Below are positions 36,813-45,127 of a stretch of 64,000 nucleotides of DNA, in pieces (positions within the stretch are counted from its first letter, which is position 1; every line of letters starts with the position of its first letter). The stretch spans positions 930,001 through 994,000 of the forward strand of contig NZ_JAHWXQ010000001.1 of assembly GCF_019336435.1 (NCBI RefSeq). Direction: 5' to 3'. This stretch comes from Pontibacter populi (GTDB lineage: Bacteria > Bacteroidota > Bacteroidia > Cytophagales > Hymenobacteraceae). The translations under genes and the position numbers were made by a program. A model generated the notes under the pieces. The model was not told the origin of the DNA, searched no databases, and saw nothing but the letters and a program-made list of their open reading frames with translations.

Positions 36813-37460
36813 ATGAAAAAACATATACTCTCGGCTGTAATGCTGCTGTTAAGCCTTGGTTGTTTTGCCCAGGTACAGGAGCCAGAAACCGAAGACCTTA
36901 CAGGACCGACCACCCTTCAGAAAAACCATAATGAGCTAAGTGGCCTGGATGCACGCAATGGCGGCTTCGGCATAAAAGGAGGCCTCAACCTGGCAAATGT
37001 TTATGGCGATGATACCGACGCCCTGAACCCAGGCTCGCTTACAAGTTTCCATGCAGGAATTTATGCACAATTTGCCCTTGCCGAGAAGTTTTCGTTACAA
37101 GTAGAGGGCCTGTATTCCCGCAAAGGGTATGAAGCTGAAATGGACAACCGTTTTGATTACCTGGAACTGCCTTTGCTGGCCGTATACAACATTACCGATA
37201 ACTTTAGCCTGCACCTTGGTCCGCAAGTGAGTGTGATGATAGCGGCCAAACAGGACGGCCACGAAATTAACATGGAGAACTTGAACACTTTTGACTATGG
37301 CCTGGCAGGTGGCGCAGAAGTGCGTTTCAGAATGATGCGGGTAGGCGCGCGTTATAACCTTGGCTTTGCCGGACTTTTAGATGACGGCGATACCGGTTTG
37401 CCGGTGGGTAATGAGCTGATGCACAATGTAGCACAACTTTATGTAGGAGTCGGATTTTAA
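36813..37460 (+). CDS. Outer-membrane beta-barrel protein (porin-family, OMP_b-brl_2)
   Basis: The protein has 215 residues with a signal peptide (SLGCFAQ), a short polar linker, then eight-strand barrel character: GGFGIKGGLNLANVYG, FHAGIYAQFALAEKFSLQVEGLYSRKG, MMRVGARYNLGFAGL, and a terminal LYVGVGF. The start at 36813 (MKKHILSAVM) gives a normal signal peptide. It is the first gene of a pair with a YceI lipoprotein 13 bases downstream. Confidence 0.8.
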   Translation: MKKHILSAVMLLLSLGCFAQVQEPETEDLTGPTTLQKNHNELSGLDARNGGFGIKGGLNLANVYGDDTDALNPGSLTSFHAGIYAQFALAEKFSLQVEGLYSRKGYEAEMDNRFDYLELPLLAVYNITDNFSLHLGPQVSVMIAAKQDGHEINMENLNTFDYGLAGGAEVRFRMMRVGARYNLGFAGLLDDGDTGLPVGNELMHNVAQLYVGVGF

Positions 37461-37473
37461 GAAATAATGACCA

Positions 37474-38211
37474 GTGAGCAGCAGACGACAGCATTTGTTA
37501 CCAACATTTACACCAGCTATAGTGCTGATGCTATTGCTTGCGGCCTGCGATACCAGCATCAAAACTGATGAAGCCGAAGTAGGCGCCCCGGAAATAGCCA
37601 GACAACCCGCTCCTGTTTCAGATATTTATCACGTGGATACTGCCAAAAGCAAGCTCACCTGGATCGGGGCAAAAATTACGGGCAGGCACAATGGTGTATT
37701 CGAAATAAACTCCGGGGAACTGCATATAACTAACAACGAGCTGACCGGCGGAAAAATAGACCTGAACATGCTTGGCACCCGGTCTGATGACAAAACGCTG
37801 AACGAAGATTCCAATAAAAAGCTAACCACCAACCTTCGGTCCGCCAACTTTTTTGATGTAGAGCGTTACCCGACTGCTTCGTTTGTGATTACAGCTATCA
37901 GCCCTTACGACAGCACAACCCGTAAACCGATTAACACCCCGCCAGCCCTCGACAGCAAACTCCGTATAACAGATGCCACCCACTTGCTTACCGGCAACTT
38001 AACTATAAAAGACAAAACACGCAGTGTACGTTTTCCTGCAAAAATCGCCCTGCAGGGCAATGTACTCAAAGCCCGGGCAAACTTTAATATAGACCGCACC
38101 AAATGGGGCCTTGTATACCGCGCCGATAAATCCATGGGCAACCAGACCATCCGCCCGGAAGTAAACATTGACATAGACCTTATTGCCACCCGCGCCACTC
38201 CTACTCCCTGA
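37474..38211 (+). CDS. YceI-family lipoprotein
   Basis: The protein has 245 residues, begins at GTG, and has a lipobox with Cys25 (LLLAAC). The mature part has the YceI lipocalin-like fold: YHVDTAKSKLTWIGAKITGRHNG, GKIDLNMLG, LRSANFFDVERYPTASFVI, TGNLTIKDKTRSVRFPA and FNIDRTKWGL. YceI proteins bind isoprenoid or other amphiphilic molecules in the periplasm. It follows the barrel gene closely. Confidence 0.9.
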   Translation: MSSRRQHLLPTFTPAIVLMLLLAACDTSIKTDEAEVGAPEIARQPAPVSDIYHVDTAKSKLTWIGAKITGRHNGVFEINSGELHITNNELTGGKIDLNMLGTRSDDKTLNEDSNKKLTTNLRSANFFDVERYPTASFVITAISPYDSTTRKPINTPPALDSKLRITDATHLLTGNLTIKDKTRSVRFPAKIALQGNVLKARANFNIDRTKWGLVYRADKSMGNQTIRPEVNIDIDLIATRATPTP

Positions 38212-38290
38212 ACAGCACCCACCCAACTGCCTTTAATATGCTAAAAGGCCACCCTTTGCGTTTGTAGCTACAGTAACCAACCTTTTTATT

Positions 38291-38833
38291 ATGAGAAAGT
38301 ACCTTTGCCTGCTGTTGTTTATGCTTTTGTCGGTGGTGGCAAATGCGCAGACCAATACGCTGGCAACGTTTAACCTGCGCCAAAACGAAATACTGAAGAT
38401 CGGGATGATCGTGCTGGGAGGCTGGGCGCTGCTAAACATTCTTATCGGGAGTTTCCGGCTGATGAAGGCGACGCGCAACAAGCGTTTTTTCTTCCAGATG
38501 AATATTTACTGGAACATCGTGAATATGATCATCGCATCGGTAGCCATGTATTCTTTGTTAACCCAGGATCCTGCCACGCATAACCTGGCTGAGAGCATCA
38601 AACTACACGACTGGTTTAAAAAGATACTCTACCTGAATATTGGCCTGGATGTAGCTTACCTGTTCATGGGCCAGTGGCTGAAAGTGCGTTCCAAAACATC
38701 TCCTAAAACAGAACAGCTGCTTGGCTGGGGGCAGTCCATCGTTTTACAGGGCCTCTTTTTGCTGGTGCTGGATATTGTGCTGGCAACTATGCTCGAAAAC
38801 AGGGCTCCTGTACTCTATAGCCTTATTCCATAA
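38291..38833 (+). CDS. Four-helix membrane protein (DUF6992-like)
   Basis: The protein has 180 residues: a signal-like N-terminus ending VANAQ, then four membrane helices (GMIVLGGWALLNILIGS, IYWNIVNMIIASVAMYSL, ILYLNIGLDVAYLFMGQWL, IVLQGLFLLVLDIVLATML). The pattern resembles DUF6992 proteins of Bacteroidetes; function unknown. Flanked by a strong hairpin on its 3' side. Confidence 0.7.
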   Translation: MRKYLCLLLFMLLSVVANAQTNTLATFNLRQNEILKIGMIVLGGWALLNILIGSFRLMKATRNKRFFFQMNIYWNIVNMIIASVAMYSLLTQDPATHNLAESIKLHDWFKKILYLNIGLDVAYLFMGQWLKVRSKTSPKTEQLLGWGQSIVLQGLFLLVLDIVLATMLENRAPVLYSLIP

Positions 38834-38837
38834 AAAA

Positions 38838-38873
38838 TTAACGCCGCGACAGTTGATTCTGGCGCGGCGTTAA
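38838..38873. terminator. Bidirectional terminator between convergent genes
   Basis: TTAACGCCGCG (38838-38848) pairs with CGCGGCGTTAA (38863-38873), with A/T flanks on both sides. It separates the convergent membrane-protein gene and PfpI-family gene. Confidence 0.75.
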
Positions 38874-38890
38874 CTATAGTTTGTGCTGTA

Positions 38891-39448
38891 TTACCTGTTG
38901 TGTATGCCTTCTGCAAACTCCTCTATCATCTTTTTATTGAAAGCAGGAATATCGTCTGGCTTACGGCTGGTAACCAAACCCTGGTCCACAACTACTTCTT
39001 CATCCACCCAGTTGGCACCGGCATTTTTAAGGTCGGTTTGCAGGGTATGGTAGCTGGTCATTTTTTTGCCTTTTACTTTTCCGGTTTCTATCAGCGTCCA
39101 GGGGGCGTGGCAGATGGCCGCTACAGGTTTGCCTGCATCCAGGAACTTGCCTACAAAGTTTACAGCCTCTTTATTAACCCGCAGTTTATCGGGGTTCATT
39201 ACGCCGCCAGGTAGCAGCAGCCCATCATAAGTATCGGCGTTCACTTCACTCAGCTTTTTATCTACTTTAAATTTTTCGCCCCAGTCGGTGTGGTTCCAGG
39301 CTTTTATTTCGCTGTTCTTGTTCGGCGAGATAATGTGTGCTTCGGCTCCTGCGTCCTTCAGTGCCTGCATCGGTTTGGTTAATTCTTCCTGCTCAAATCC
39401 TTCTTCTACTAAAACTGCTATCTTCTTTCCTTCAAGTTTATTTGCCAT
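38891..39448 (-). CDS. DJ-1/PfpI-family protein
   Basis: This 185-residue class I glutamine-amidotransferase-like protein has Cys113-His114 in the nucleophile elbow AAICHAPW and Glu16 in VEEGFEQ positioned as in PfpI/YhbO. LLLPGGVMNPD and SRKPDDIPAFN are typical of the general-stress subgroup. Members are proposed deglycases or stress chaperones; the activity remains debated for the family. Monocistronic. Confidence 0.9.
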   Translation of the reverse strand: MANKLEGKKIAVLVEEGFEQEELTKPMQALKDAGAEAHIISPNKNSEIKAWNHTDWGEKFKVDKKLSEVNADTYDGLLLPGGVMNPDKLRVNKEAVNFVGKFLDAGKPVAAICHAPWTLIETGKVKGKKMTSYHTLQTDLKNAGANWVDEEVVVDQGLVTSRKPDDIPAFNKKMIEEFAEGIHNR

Positions 39449-39587
39449 AGTGGTGTAGGTTTAAAATAAGTTTGTCCCTCTTCCTAAACGAGCTATAGTT
39501 TCTTAGGTTAAAAGTTTCAACTATAAATCAGCCGCTTCGCAGTGTTCGCTGAGCCTATTAGATAATTTTAAAAATCTGAATATACCG

Positions 39588-39621
39588 TTTGGATTTATAG
39601 TTATATAGTTCTTAAGTTTGC
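39588..39621 (+). promoter_or_regulatory. Bacteroidetes-type promoter of the PepSY gene
   Basis: TTTG (39588-39591), 21-base spacer, TAAGTTTGC (39613-39621). The start codon follows 28 bases later. Confidence 0.6.
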
Positions 39622-39649
39622 ATAGTTTAGAATTGATCTAAATAAAAAT

Positions 39650-40849
39650 ATGGAAAAGAGCTTTAGCTGGCGAAAACTGTTTAACGATGTACACTTGTGG
39701 CTGGGCATTGGCAGTGGTCTTGTATTATTTATAGTATGCCTTACGGGCACGATCTACACGTTCAGGTCGGATATTGAGGAAATGCTGGAGCCGGAAAAAT
39801 ACACGGTAACAGTGCCAGCCAATGGTCAGGCACTCTCCCCGGATGCGCTAATTGCCAAACTGGAGCAGGAGCAGCAAGGTACGGTTGTATCGTTAGAGAT
39901 TCCGGCTGAAAAAGAAAGCAGCTACCGTGTAAGTATTGCCCCGCCCGTTACCGAAGAGCCAAAAGCAAAAGGCGAAGGCCGTGGCGGTGAAGGCCCCAGA
40001 CCAACAACTTACTTTGTAAACCCTTATACCGGAACTATAGCTGGCACTACCGAAGGCCCAGCTTCGGAGTTTTTTGGCACCGTTATGAAAGCGCACCGCT
40101 GGCTGCTGATGGGCGACAGCGTGGGTCGTATTATAGTTGGTATTGCTACCATTATTTTCACGTTCCTGTGCCTGACCGGACTTGTGCTGTGGTGGCCTAA
40201 AAAACTGAAGAACTGGAAGCAAGGCTTTAAAGTTAAAACGGATGCCAACTGGAAACGCATCAACCACGACCTGCACAACACGTTTGGCTTTTACGCTTTT
40301 ATATTACTCCTGATCATGTCGCTGACAGGCCTTTGCTGGTCGTTTGAGTGGTACCGCGAAGCGCTGGGCAAGGTAATGGGTGCCGAGGTATTTAAGGGCC
40401 GTAAAGAGAAACCGCTTTCTAGTTTTGCCACTGCAGATGCTACTACCTTAACTACAGAAGATTTTATAGTTAAAGCCAATGCTCTGTTGCCCTACGAAGG
40501 TAACATGCGCGTATCGCTGCCAGATAATGACTCCACAGCTGTAGTTATCACAAAGAGCCAGGCCGGATTTTTAGCCCTGAATGCATCTGACAAAGTACAG
40601 CTGGACCAGCACAACGGCCAAGCGCTTAAAGTTGATATTTTTGCTGAAAAGCCTCTTAACGAACAGATCGTATCGCTGGTAAAGCCGCTGCATTTAGGTG
40701 ATGTATATGGCACCTTCTCGAAGATACTCTATTTCCTGGCCTGCCTTATTGCTACCAGCTTACCCGTAACGGGTACCATTATCTGGATAAACAAGCTAAA
40801 CAAAAAAGGAAAGAAAAAGCTGAAAGCAAGAACTATAGCAACTGTGTAG
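39650..40849 (+). CDS. PepSY-associated transmembrane protein
   Basis: This 399-residue membrane protein has the PepSY_TM layout: first helix after FNDVHLWLGIGSGLVLFIVCLTGTIYTF, a periplasmic PepSY region (residues about 45-125), two helix pairs (IIVGIATIIFTFLCLTGLVLWW and FGFYAFILLLIMSLTGLCWSFEW), a second periplasmic region and a last helix (LYFLACLIATSLPVTGTIIW). Conserved histidines flank the helices. The family is often linked to siderophore or iron reduction. No receptor gene is adjacent. Confidence 0.88.
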   Translation: MEKSFSWRKLFNDVHLWLGIGSGLVLFIVCLTGTIYTFRSDIEEMLEPEKYTVTVPANGQALSPDALIAKLEQEQQGTVVSLEIPAEKESSYRVSIAPPVTEEPKAKGEGRGGEGPRPTTYFVNPYTGTIAGTTEGPASEFFGTVMKAHRWLLMGDSVGRIIVGIATIIFTFLCLTGLVLWWPKKLKNWKQGFKVKTDANWKRINHDLHNTFGFYAFILLLIMSLTGLCWSFEWYREALGKVMGAEVFKGRKEKPLSSFATADATTLTTEDFIVKANALLPYEGNMRVSLPDNDSTAVVITKSQAGFLALNASDKVQLDQHNGQALKVDIFAEKPLNEQIVSLVKPLHLGDVYGTFSKILYFLACLIATSLPVTGTIIWINKLNKKGKKKLKARTIATV

Positions 40850-40866
40850 ACAAAATTGTTAAAAGC

Positions 40867-40913
40867 TTAAATTAGAAAAGGCTTCTTGCACAAAGAAGCC
40901 TTTTCTAATTTAA
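40867..40913 (+). terminator. Strong terminator after the PepSY gene
   Basis: A perfect 21-base stem (40867-40887 with 40893-40913; core AAAAGGCTTCTT/AAGAAGCCTTTT) has a 5-base loop. Confidence 0.85.
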
Positions 40914-41080
40914 AACCGCCTGTTTCTGGTACGTGTAAATCCGTTACATCCATGTAAAAAGCAAATTCATACTTCCCTGTAGTCTATTCGTCTAAAACCT
41001 GTCGTTATACTTCTGATTCTCAGGCTCTCTGCTTAAATTTATACCTATAATACAGTATATCCACACCACGTTGTATCTCC

Positions 41081-41569
41081 ATGAAACCGATCCATATTCT
41101 CTGCACTGCTTTTATCCTCACGCTGGCAGGCTTTGCGGCCCAGGCCCAGGATGTAAACGTGGTAAAATTTGATAAACTTCAACAGCTGCGTAATTCTGAT
41201 TCTGATACGCTATATGTGGTAAACTTCTGGGCAACCTGGTGTGGCCCGTGCATAAAGGAAATGCCGTATTTTGAGGCCGTAAACAAACAGTACCAGAACC
41301 AGCCGGTGCGAGTGATATTAGTAAGTATGGATGCTAAGAAGGATCTGGAAAAGGTAAAAACGTTTATGCAGCGCCGTAACATAGCATCGGATGTATGGCT
41401 GCTGGATGAGACTGATGCTAACACCTGGATAGACAAACTGGAACCGAAATGGAGTGGCGCTATACCAGCAACTATACTCTTCAACAATAAGCGCGAACAA
41501 TACTACTTTGTAGAGAAAGAACTGAAACAGGACGAGCTTCAAAACCTGGTACTAAAATTTAAACCATAA
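41081..41569 (+). CDS. TlpA-like thioredoxin-fold protein
   Basis: The protein has 162 residues with a signal peptide (cleavage near AQAQ) and the thioredoxin motif NFWATWCGPCIKEMP (Cys54, Cys57), with cis-proline in GAIPATILF. It is probably a periplasmic thiol-disulphide reductase. It sits 11 bases before another thioredoxin-fold gene, so both probably act together. In cytochrome c maturation such a protein could reduce apocytochromes, but the ccm cluster is 30 kb away. Confidence 0.88.
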   Translation: MKPIHILCTAFILTLAGFAAQAQDVNVVKFDKLQQLRNSDSDTLYVVNFWATWCGPCIKEMPYFEAVNKQYQNQPVRVILVSMDAKKDLEKVKTFMQRRNIASDVWLLDETDANTWIDKLEPKWSGAIPATILFNNKREQYYFVEKELKQDELQNLVLKFKP

Positions 41570-41580
41570 ACTATACTTCT

Positions 41581-42210
41581 ATGAAAAAACCGATCTTACC
41601 TCTGACTTACACTTTTTGCTTGCTCCTGGTTGGCGTTCTGCTTGCTGCTACTCCTGCAAACCCAGGCTACCAGGTTGGCGATACAGCTACCGATTTTAAA
41701 TTGAAGAACGTAGATGGAAAGATGGTATCAATGGCAGATTATAAGGATGCCAAAGGTTTTATAGTTACGTTTACCTGCAATACCTGCCCTTACTCTGTAG
41801 CCTACGAGGATCGTATTATTGCCCTGCACAATAAATATGCACCAAAAGGTTACCCTGTTATCGCCATCAACCCTAACAGCGTAACTGTTTCGCCTAGAGA
41901 CTCCTACGCTGATATGCAGCGACGTGCCAAAGACAAAAAATTTCCGTTTGCTTACCTCCAGGACAAAACCCAGGATATAACCAAAGCCTACGGTGCCACC
42001 CGCACGCCGCACTTATACATTGTGCAGAAACAAAAAGACGGGAAGTTGAAGGTAGCGTACATTGGCACTATAGATGATAACAGCCACGAGCCTGCGCAGG
42101 TACAAAAGAAATACGCCGAAGCCGCTTTAGATGAACTGGTAGCCAACAAAACCGTGAGCCAGCCTAACACAAAAGCCATTGGCTGTACTATAAAATGGCG
42201 CGAAGCATAA
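41581..42210 (+). CDS. Thioredoxin-fold protein with CNTC motif (AhpC/TSA-like)
   Basis: The protein has 209 residues: an N-terminal hydrophobic signal (LLLVGVLLAATPA), then a redoxin domain (YQVGDTATDFKLKNVDGKMVSMADY, FTCNTCPYSVAYEDR with Cys66 and Cys69, GATRTPHLYIVQ with cis-proline). It resembles exported redoxin-like proteins common in Bacteroidetes. The partner is probably the TlpA-like protein just upstream. A terminator follows. Confidence 0.85.
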   Translation: MKKPILPLTYTFCLLLVGVLLAATPANPGYQVGDTATDFKLKNVDGKMVSMADYKDAKGFIVTFTCNTCPYSVAYEDRIIALHNKYAPKGYPVIAINPNSVTVSPRDSYADMQRRAKDKKFPFAYLQDKTQDITKAYGATRTPHLYIVQKQKDGKLKVAYIGTIDDNSHEPAQVQKKYAEAALDELVANKTVSQPNTKAIGCTIKWREA

Positions 42211-42234
42211 GCCGTAAACTATAGCTTAAACTAT

Positions 42235-42269
42235 AAAGCACCTGTCATTTGGTTGACAGGTGCTTTTTT
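42235..42269 (+). terminator. Terminator after the redoxin pair
   Basis: AAAGCACCTGTCA (42235-42247) pairs with TGACAGGTGCTTT (42254-42266), followed by T residues. Confidence 0.85.
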
Positions 42270-42391
42270 ATTAACTAATATCTAATAATTTGTATATTTA
42301 AACTGAGACTTATTGCCAGTGCTTAAGCAAGTATAGTATAACATATCAAAAAAAATGAAGCTTACCCGAAATCCCCATAAAACTAATCCAG

Positions 42392-42994
42392 ATGAATAAC
42401 ATACCATTGGTAAACACTGATCAACTTACAAAAGGCTCAGCAGAAGATTTACAGCAGCTGCAACATGCTCAACAAGATATGCGAAACGCTTACCTAAATG
42501 GTTTCCCTGGCGTGGTTGTATCTGGCACGGTTTGGCTTGCCTCAGCTCTTGTAGCCCTCTATTTGTCGCCTACTAAAGCGGTTTGGACCTTACTTGTTGG
42601 GGGCGTTTTTATTCACCCTGTTAGTATGCTGTTCAATAAAGTTTTGGGAGCAGCTGGTGCACACGCTCAAAGTAATCCCCTGGGCAAGCTTGGCATGGAA
42701 GGAACGTTGTTTATGATCATGTGCCTGCCTCTGGCCTATGGGCTGTCTTTTCAAAAAGTAGAATGGTTTTTTCAAGGCATGCTCCTCATCATCGGGGGTC
42801 GGTATCTGCATTTTGCAACGATTTACGGGTCAAGGCTCTACTGGGCGTTAGGCATAGGACTAGGGATTTCAGCCTATCTTCTATTTAGCATAAATTCACC
42901 TTCCCATGCAACGCTTTTGGTGGGTGCAGCTATTGAGGTATTGTTCGGTCTTGTCATGCTTACCATACTTCGCAGGAGAAAATCGTCATTATAA
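42392..42994 (+). CDS. Membrane protein, DUF7010-like
   Basis: The protein has 200 residues. A polar N-terminus (QLQHAQQDMRNAYLNGFPGV) precedes six to seven short hydrophobic helices, including GGVFIHPVSMLFNKVLG and GMLLIIGGRYLHFATIYG. The pattern fits DUF7010, an uncharacterised membrane family. It opens the accessory stretch. Confidence 0.75.
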   Translation: MNNIPLVNTDQLTKGSAEDLQQLQHAQQDMRNAYLNGFPGVVVSGTVWLASALVALYLSPTKAVWTLLVGGVFIHPVSMLFNKVLGAAGAHAQSNPLGKLGMEGTLFMIMCLPLAYGLSFQKVEWFFQGMLLIIGGRYLHFATIYGSRLYWALGIGLGISAYLLFSINSPSHATLLVGAAIEVLFGLVMLTILRRRKSSL

Positions 42995-43004
42995 AGTTAA
43001 TTGG

Positions 43005-43100
43005 ATTTAAAAGCATTAGCCGCCAGCAAGGCGTATAGGCTATGGCTGCGCCTCACCCACATTATGCACGAGACGTTAGCTGCAAGCACTAAAACATTTT
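43005..43100 (+). repeat. attC-like element before the GNAT gene
   Basis: The segment holds direct repeats TTAGCCGCCAGCAAG (43015-43029) and TTAGCTGCAAGCACT (43077-43091), and between them weakly complementary halves GCGTATAGGCTATGG and CCCACATTATGCACG ending in GACGTTAGC. The RYYYAAC/GTTRRRY logic of integron attC sites is only partly met: GTTAGCT is present on the right, but a left partner is not clear. Confidence 0.3.
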
Positions 43101-43117
43101 TAAATTATTTAACTAAA

Positions 43118-43522
43118 ATGGATATAAAATACAGCTTCGATTACAAACCTACTGCCGAGCAGGTTATTGAACTCTATTACAACTGTGGCTTGCCTCGCCC
43201 GACACGAGACAAAGAAAGAATTCAAAAGATGTTTGATAACTCCAATCTAATTGTAACGGCGTGGCACGAGGGCTTATTAGTTGGTGTTTCACGTTCGATA
43301 ACAGATTGGGTATGGAGTTGCTATCTAGCAGACCTTGCAGTAAGGCAAGAATATAAAAAGGCAGGTATCGGTAAAAAATTAATACAGTTAACAAAAGAAA
43401 GGGTTGGAGAACAATCAATGGTTTTACTCTTGTCTGTTCCGACGGCTATGGAATATTATCCTAAAGTTGGATTTGTGAAGCAAGAAAGTAGCTTCATCTT
43501 AAATCGAGCGGATTGGCAGTGA
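43118..43522 (+). CDS. GNAT-family N-acetyltransferase
   Basis: This 134-residue GNAT protein shows the acetyl-CoA-binding motif A in LADLAVRQEYKKAGIGKKLIQLT (Q/RxxGxG/A form QEYKKAGIG), and motif B in LLSVPTAMEYYPKVGF. The substrate is unknown. ATG 43118 was chosen: the upstream open frame runs through the attC-like repeat. The gene is more AT-rich than its neighbours, and CTATAG is absent from it. Confidence 0.88.
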   Translation: MDIKYSFDYKPTAEQVIELYYNCGLPRPTRDKERIQKMFDNSNLIVTAWHEGLLVGVSRSITDWVWSCYLADLAVRQEYKKAGIGKKLIQLTKERVGEQSMVLLLSVPTAMEYYPKVGFVKQESSFILNRADWQ

Positions 43523-43548
43523 ACCCGATAATAATTTTTCAAAGCTAG

Positions 43549-43899
43549 CTTCAAGAAGAGCTAAATTTGACACAAGTAAGTATCCAAGGAGTGGCAACTC
43601 AGATTTCAAAAACGCTTGCAGATAAATATTTCTCAGAGAGAAACAAAGACAGCCAAATAATTTCCATCGTGAGCAAACAAGGATATGTAATTACAGATGT
43701 AGACGGACTCATAGAGGAATGTAATAGAATTGAGCAAAGCTCAGGAAATAATAAGCTAAGTAGACCAGAATATTGGGGAGGTTATACAATAAAGCCTGTG
43801 TGAATTGAATTTTTAGAATTCAAAACGACCCAGTTTCATAATCGGGATTTGTACACAATAGAGAACCAAAAATGGGTTTTACAAACATTACAACCATAG
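43549..43899 (+). pseudogene. Truncated, interrupted pdxH (pyridoxamine 5'-phosphate oxidase)
   Basis: The frame from 43549 reads like the C-terminal half of PdxH: TQVSIQGVATQIS (RQVRIEGVAEK-type), KYFSERNKDSQIISIVSKQ (YFHSRPRGSQIGAWVSKQ-type) and SRPEYWGGYTIKPV. It stops at TGA 43801-43803. In the same frame directly after the stop comes IEFLEFKTTQFHNRDLY then QKWVLQTLQP and TAG (to 43899), matching the normal PdxH ending (IEFWQG...RLHDR...W...RLAP). The N-terminal roughly 100 residues are missing. A CGA-to-TGA change would explain the stop. Confidence 0.8.
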
Positions 43900-43910
43900 A
43901 TTGAAAAATG

Positions 43911-43980
43911 CCAGCAGCTAACACTGTATATAAATCATGCTACGCCCCACGGCCTTGCACGTTTTTTATACTAACCGTCA
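43911..43980 (+). repeat. attC-like inverted repeat downstream of the pdxH remnant
   Basis: GTATATAAATCATGC (43926-43940) and GCACGTTTTTTATAC (43957-43971) are complementary at 12 of 15 positions around a 16-base loop, preceded by CAGCTAACAC. It resembles the imperfect hairpin of an integron cassette site, but the terminal GTTRRRY is not clear. Confidence 0.35.
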
Positions 43981-44064
43981 GTTCAAATTCATAAACACCA
44001 AGCATTGCTTAATCACAAGCATTGCTTAATCAACAAAGCGGAACTCAGCAAACTACCTAAAACA

Positions 44065-44481
44065 ATGGAAAAAACACAGATCATTATCACAGCTACCATC
44101 TCAGCAGTTATAAGCAAAGTATGGGAGTATTATACCAACCCAGCGCACATAACCCAATGGAATTTTGCTACAGAAGACTGGCAATGCCCGAGAGCGGAAA
44201 ACGACCTGCGCGTTGGCGGGAAGTACAATGCCAGAATGGAGGCCAAAGACGGAAGCTTCGGGTTTGATTTTGAGGCGATTTATAATGAAGTGGTAGATCA
44301 GAAAAAACTAACTTATAGTTTAGCGGACGGAAGGCAGGTCACAACCGAGTTTAAAGACCTTGACGGAACCACAAAAGTAACCACCACTTTTGATGCAGAA
44401 ACCGAAAACGATGTAGAAATGCAACGCGCCGGCTGGCAGGCAATACTGGATAACTTTAAAAAGTACGTTGAAACCAACTAG
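44065..44481 (+). CDS. SRPBCC/AHSA1-domain protein
   Basis: The 138-residue START-like protein begins MEKTQIIITATISA and has VWEYYTNPAHITQWNFATEDW, LRVGGKYNARMEAKDG and the C-terminal helix EMQRAGWQAILDNFKKYVE, all typical of Aha1-type SRPBCC proteins that bind hydrophobic ligands. ATG 44065 was chosen over an upstream TTG frame that starts in repeat-like sequence. No partner is adjacent. Confidence 0.85.
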   Translation: MEKTQIIITATISAVISKVWEYYTNPAHITQWNFATEDWQCPRAENDLRVGGKYNARMEAKDGSFGFDFEAIYNEVVDQKKLTYSLADGRQVTTEFKDLDGTTKVTTTFDAETENDVEMQRAGWQAILDNFKKYVETN

Positions 44482-44523
44482 CAGCCAGAAACTATAACAG
44501 CCCCCGGAACCAGTTAACCAAAC

Positions 44524-44673
44524 CATGCGTCCCATCTTCAGCAACATTTTAGCAGTAATTGCTTGGAGCGTTGTAAACTTGGGCCTTAAACAGGTTAGCG
44601 GTTCCATTGTTTCACCAGAGGCACACATACTACTACCAAAGGCTTAAAGACAGCCATGCACACTGTTTATACA
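44524..44673 (+). pseudogene. Frameshifted remnant of a small membrane protein
   Basis: From ATG 44524 the frame reads MRPIFSNILAVIAWSVVNLG, then VSGSIVSPE and a stop at 44644-44646. In a neighbouring frame the sequence continues GTHTTTKGLKTAMHT before a stop at about 44673. The pieces joined together resemble a Bacteroidetes membrane-protein N-terminus of the form NILAVIAG...VN...SGSIIPPPEG.D.TT.EGLK. A deletion in the first helix and a frameshift best explain it. The family comparison is from memory. Confidence 0.5.
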
Positions 44674-44746
44674 CGCCTGTAAGTCATAATTTTATAATTA
44701 CCCGCCCGTACTTCTAACGCTCTATCTTTAATCTGAAAAAATTTGC

Positions 44747-44788
44747 GAAACCGAATAGTTGCACGTATATTAGCAACCGATTGGTTTC
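44747..44788 (+). promoter_or_regulatory. Dyad operator candidate before the arsR-type gene
   Basis: GAAACCGAATAGTTGC (44747-44762) and GCAACCGATTGGTTTC (44773-44788) are complementary at 12 of 16 positions, with a perfect GTTGC-N10-GCAAC core. It ends 18 bases before the ATG, as expected for ArsR-type autorepression. Confidence 0.5.
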
Positions 44789-44806
44789 GTAATAAAATTA
44801 AAAAAT

Positions 44807-45127
44807 ATGAGACGGGATGTTTTTCAGGCGATAGCCGATCCTACAAGACGGGCGATTATTGTCTTAATTGCATTGCAGGCAATGACACCAAATGCCATTG
44901 CTGACAACTTCAACATTACCCGACAGGCTGTTTCTAAACACCTTCGCATACTCACAGAATGTGAACTGGTTAAACAGGAACAACAAGGCAGGGAAATTTA
45001 CTACTCCCTTGAAATTGAAAAAATGAAAGAGATTGACAAGTGGCTTAACCAATTCAGAGAAATTTGGGAAGACCGATTCAATCAACTTGACAAAGTATTA
45101 TCAACAATCAAAAACCAGAAGAAATGA
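44807..45127 (+). CDS. ArsR-family transcriptional regulator
   Basis: The 106-residue winged-helix protein begins [21 protein letters not shown] and has the recognition helix [34 protein letters not shown]. There are no cysteine metal-binding motifs, so it belongs to the SdpR-like, non-metal group. It overlaps the SRPBCC gene downstream by four bases (ATGA), a very common ArsR-AHSA1 pairing. A dyad operator lies just upstream. Confidence 0.92.
   Translation: MRRDVFQAIADPTRRAIIVLIALQAMTPNAIADNFNITRQAVSKHLRILTECELVKQEQQGREIYYSLEIEKMKEIDKWLNQFREIWEDRFNQLDKVLSTIKNQKK

Noticed and set aside
43001..43117. Extension of the GNAT gene to an upstream start at 43001.
   Set aside because: The upstream codons run through the attC-like repeat and do not resemble GNAT N-termini; ATG 43118 fits the family.
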